Assembly (NCBI GenBank): GCA_938005655.1
Contig: CALLNA010000136.1
Span: forward strand, 1 to 7,108
Reading direction: 5' to 3'
Source of the DNA: an uncultured Novosphingobium sp.
GTDB lineage: Bacteria; Pseudomonadota; Alphaproteobacteria; Sphingomonadales; Sphingomonadaceae
Length of the DNA stretch: 7,108 bases
Shown here: positions 6,069-7,108 of the stretch, piece after piece
Layout of the letters: each line of letters begins with the position of its first letter
Position numbering within the stretch: position 1 is the stretch's first letter
Notes under the pieces: model-generated
Told to the model about the DNA's origin: nothing
The model's database searches: none
The model's input: only the letters and a program-made list of their open reading frames with translations
Program-made: the position numbers and the translations under genes

Positions 6069-7108
6069 ACTGCTTGAGCAGGTCATAGAGCGTCGGACGG
6101 CTGATCCCGAGCAGCTTGGCGGTGCTGGAGATATTGCCCTCGCTCCGCGCCAGGGCGTGGCGGATCGCCTTGCGGTCGGCGATCTCGCGCGCCGACTTGA
6201 GATTGAGCGTGCGCGGCCCCTCGCCTTCGTCCGGCGCGGGCAGGTCGAGGTCCGCCGCGCCGACCAGCTTGGCGTCGGCCATGATCACCGCGCGCTTCAC
6301 CCGGTTCTCCAGCTCGCGGACGTTGCCGGGCCAGCCCCAGGCGTCGATCGCGGCCAGGGCGTCGGGCGCGAAGCCCTTGACCCGGGGATTCATCTCCTTC
6401 GCAAAGCGGGCGAGGAAGGTCTTGGCCAGCAGCGTGGCGTCGCCGGGCCGCTCGGCCAGGGCGGGAATCTTCACGACGATCTCGGCCAGGCGATAGAACA
6501 GGTCCTCGCGGAAGCGGCCGTCGGCGATCATCGCCTCCAGGTCCTGGTGCGTCGCGCAGACGATCCGGGTGTCGACCGGGATCGAGCTGCGTGACCCGAT
6601 CCGCTCGATCACCCGTTCCTGGAGGAAGCGCAGCAGCTTGACCTGGAGCGCGAGCGGGATGTCGCCCACCTCGTCGAGGAACAGGGTGCCGCCGGCCGCC
6701 TGCTCGATCTTGCCCTCGGTGGTCTTGACCGCCCCGGTGAAGGCGCCCTTCTCGTGCCCGAACAGCTCGCTTTCGAGCAGGGTTTCGGGGATCGCCGCGC
6801 AGTTGATCGCAACGAAGGGGCCGCCAGCACGGTCGCTCGCCTCGTGGAGGCCACGGGCGAGCAGCTCCTTGCCCGTGCCGCTCGCACCCAGCAGCATGAC
6901 CGAAACGTTGGTGTTGGCGACGCGCTCGATCGTGCGGGCGACGCGGACCATCTCGGGCGCGGCGGTTATCAGCGAGCCGAGGACGCGGGTCTCCTGCCCG
7001 GCCTTGGCGGCGAGCGAACGGTTCTCCCCCTCTATCCCGGGAAGCTGGAGCGCGCGGCGGGCGATCAGGCCCAACGCCTCCATGTCGACCGGCCTCTGGT
7101 AGAAGTCG
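6052..7108 (-). CDS. prsR: PEP-CTERM system sigma-54 response regulator PrsR (5' end outside window)
   Basis: PrsR is a cytoplasmic NtrC-type activator that drives RpoN-dependent transcription of exosortase/PEP-CTERM and exopolysaccharide genes in response to the kinase PrsK. The last 351 residues are visible. They begin at the end of the receiver domain (DFYQRPVD, with R5 where the conserved receiver Lys is expected) and a linker helix ending in a GENR-like motif (27-30). The AAA+ domain follows: Walker A GASGTGKE (74-81), sigma-54 loop GAFTGA (121-126), Walker B TLFLDEVGD (141-149), CATHQDLE (184-191), FREDLFYRL (199-207) and GWPGNVRELENRV (258-270). A Fis-type helix-turn-helix (about 312-348, with GNISSTAKLLGISRPTLYDL) binds DNA. 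All catalytic motifs are intact. The first residues and the C-terminal helix-turn-helix are typical of PrsR rather than NtrC. The receiver (about 100 residues with the phospho-acceptor Asp) lies past the right edge. The stop overlaps the TPR gene start, and prsK should lie upstream. Confidence 0.9.
   Translation of the reverse strand, partial: DFYQRPVDMEALGLIARRALQLPGIEGENRSLAAKAGQETRVLGSLITAAPEMVRVARTIERVANTNVSVMLLGASGTGKELLARGLHEASDRAGGPFVAINCAAIPETLLESELFGHEKGAFTGAVKTTEGKIEQAAGGTLFLDEVGDIPLALQVKLLRFLQERVIERIGSRSSIPVDTRIVCATHQDLEAMIADGRFREDLFYRLAEIVVKIPALAERPGDATLLAKTFLARFAKEMNPRVKGFAPDALAAIDAWGWPGNVRELENRVKRAVIMADAKLVGAADLDLPAPDEGEGPRTLNLKSAREIADRKAIRHALARSEGNISSTAKLLGISRPTLYDLLKQYDLHA

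Noticed and set aside
4578..6077. 499-codon open frame on the plus strand opposite the TPR gene
   Set aside because: It has no recognisable domain and an Arg/Gly/Pro-rich composition typical of antisense reading of GC-rich genes. The minus-strand frame has a signal sequence and regular TPRs.

Overview
The window is GC-rich, compact DNA with the codon pattern of an alphaproteobacterium. A sphingomonad (Sphingomonadales) is my best guess, from the PanB N-terminus and from a PrsR-type regulator followed by a TPR protein. That placement is recalled from family knowledge, not tested. I see no mobile element, CRISPR array, tRNA, rRNA or obvious recent transfer. Almost all bases are coding. The many long open frames opposite the real genes are by-products of high third-position GC.

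Layout. (1) Positions 2-1120, minus strand: the first 373 residues of a CAT-type amino acid permease whose C-terminus lies beyond the left edge. (2) Positions 1121-1309: a divergent intergenic region. (3) Positions 1310-2179, plus strand: panB, the first committed enzyme of pantothenate synthesis. (4) Positions 2238-3284, plus strand: a DUF475/TerC-like membrane protein that starts at TTG behind a strong Shine-Dalgarno site. (5) Positions 3292-4248, minus strand: a YfeH/SLC10A7-type bile acid:sodium symporter family protein. It converges on the DUF475 gene with only 7 bp between stop codons, and an imperfect hairpin spans both stops. (6) Positions 4299-6068, minus strand: a secreted or membrane-anchored protein built of TPR repeats. 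(7) Positions 6052-7108, minus strand: most of PrsR, a sigma-54-dependent response regulator of the PEP-CTERM/exosortase and exopolysaccharide system. Its receiver domain lies almost entirely beyond the right edge.

How the genes work together. The right half reads as one minus-strand unit: prsR overlaps the TPR gene by 17 bp, and the symporter gene follows 50 bp later. The right edge is therefore probably the border of an exosortase (XrtA)/PEP-CTERM/exopolysaccharide locus, with prsK and xrtA expected beyond position 7108. The left half is ordinary metabolism and transport. The most unusual single observation is at the extreme right edge: the PrsR receiver appears to carry Arg where response regulators normally have the conserved switch Lys. 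I did not find a convincing wholly new system in this window.
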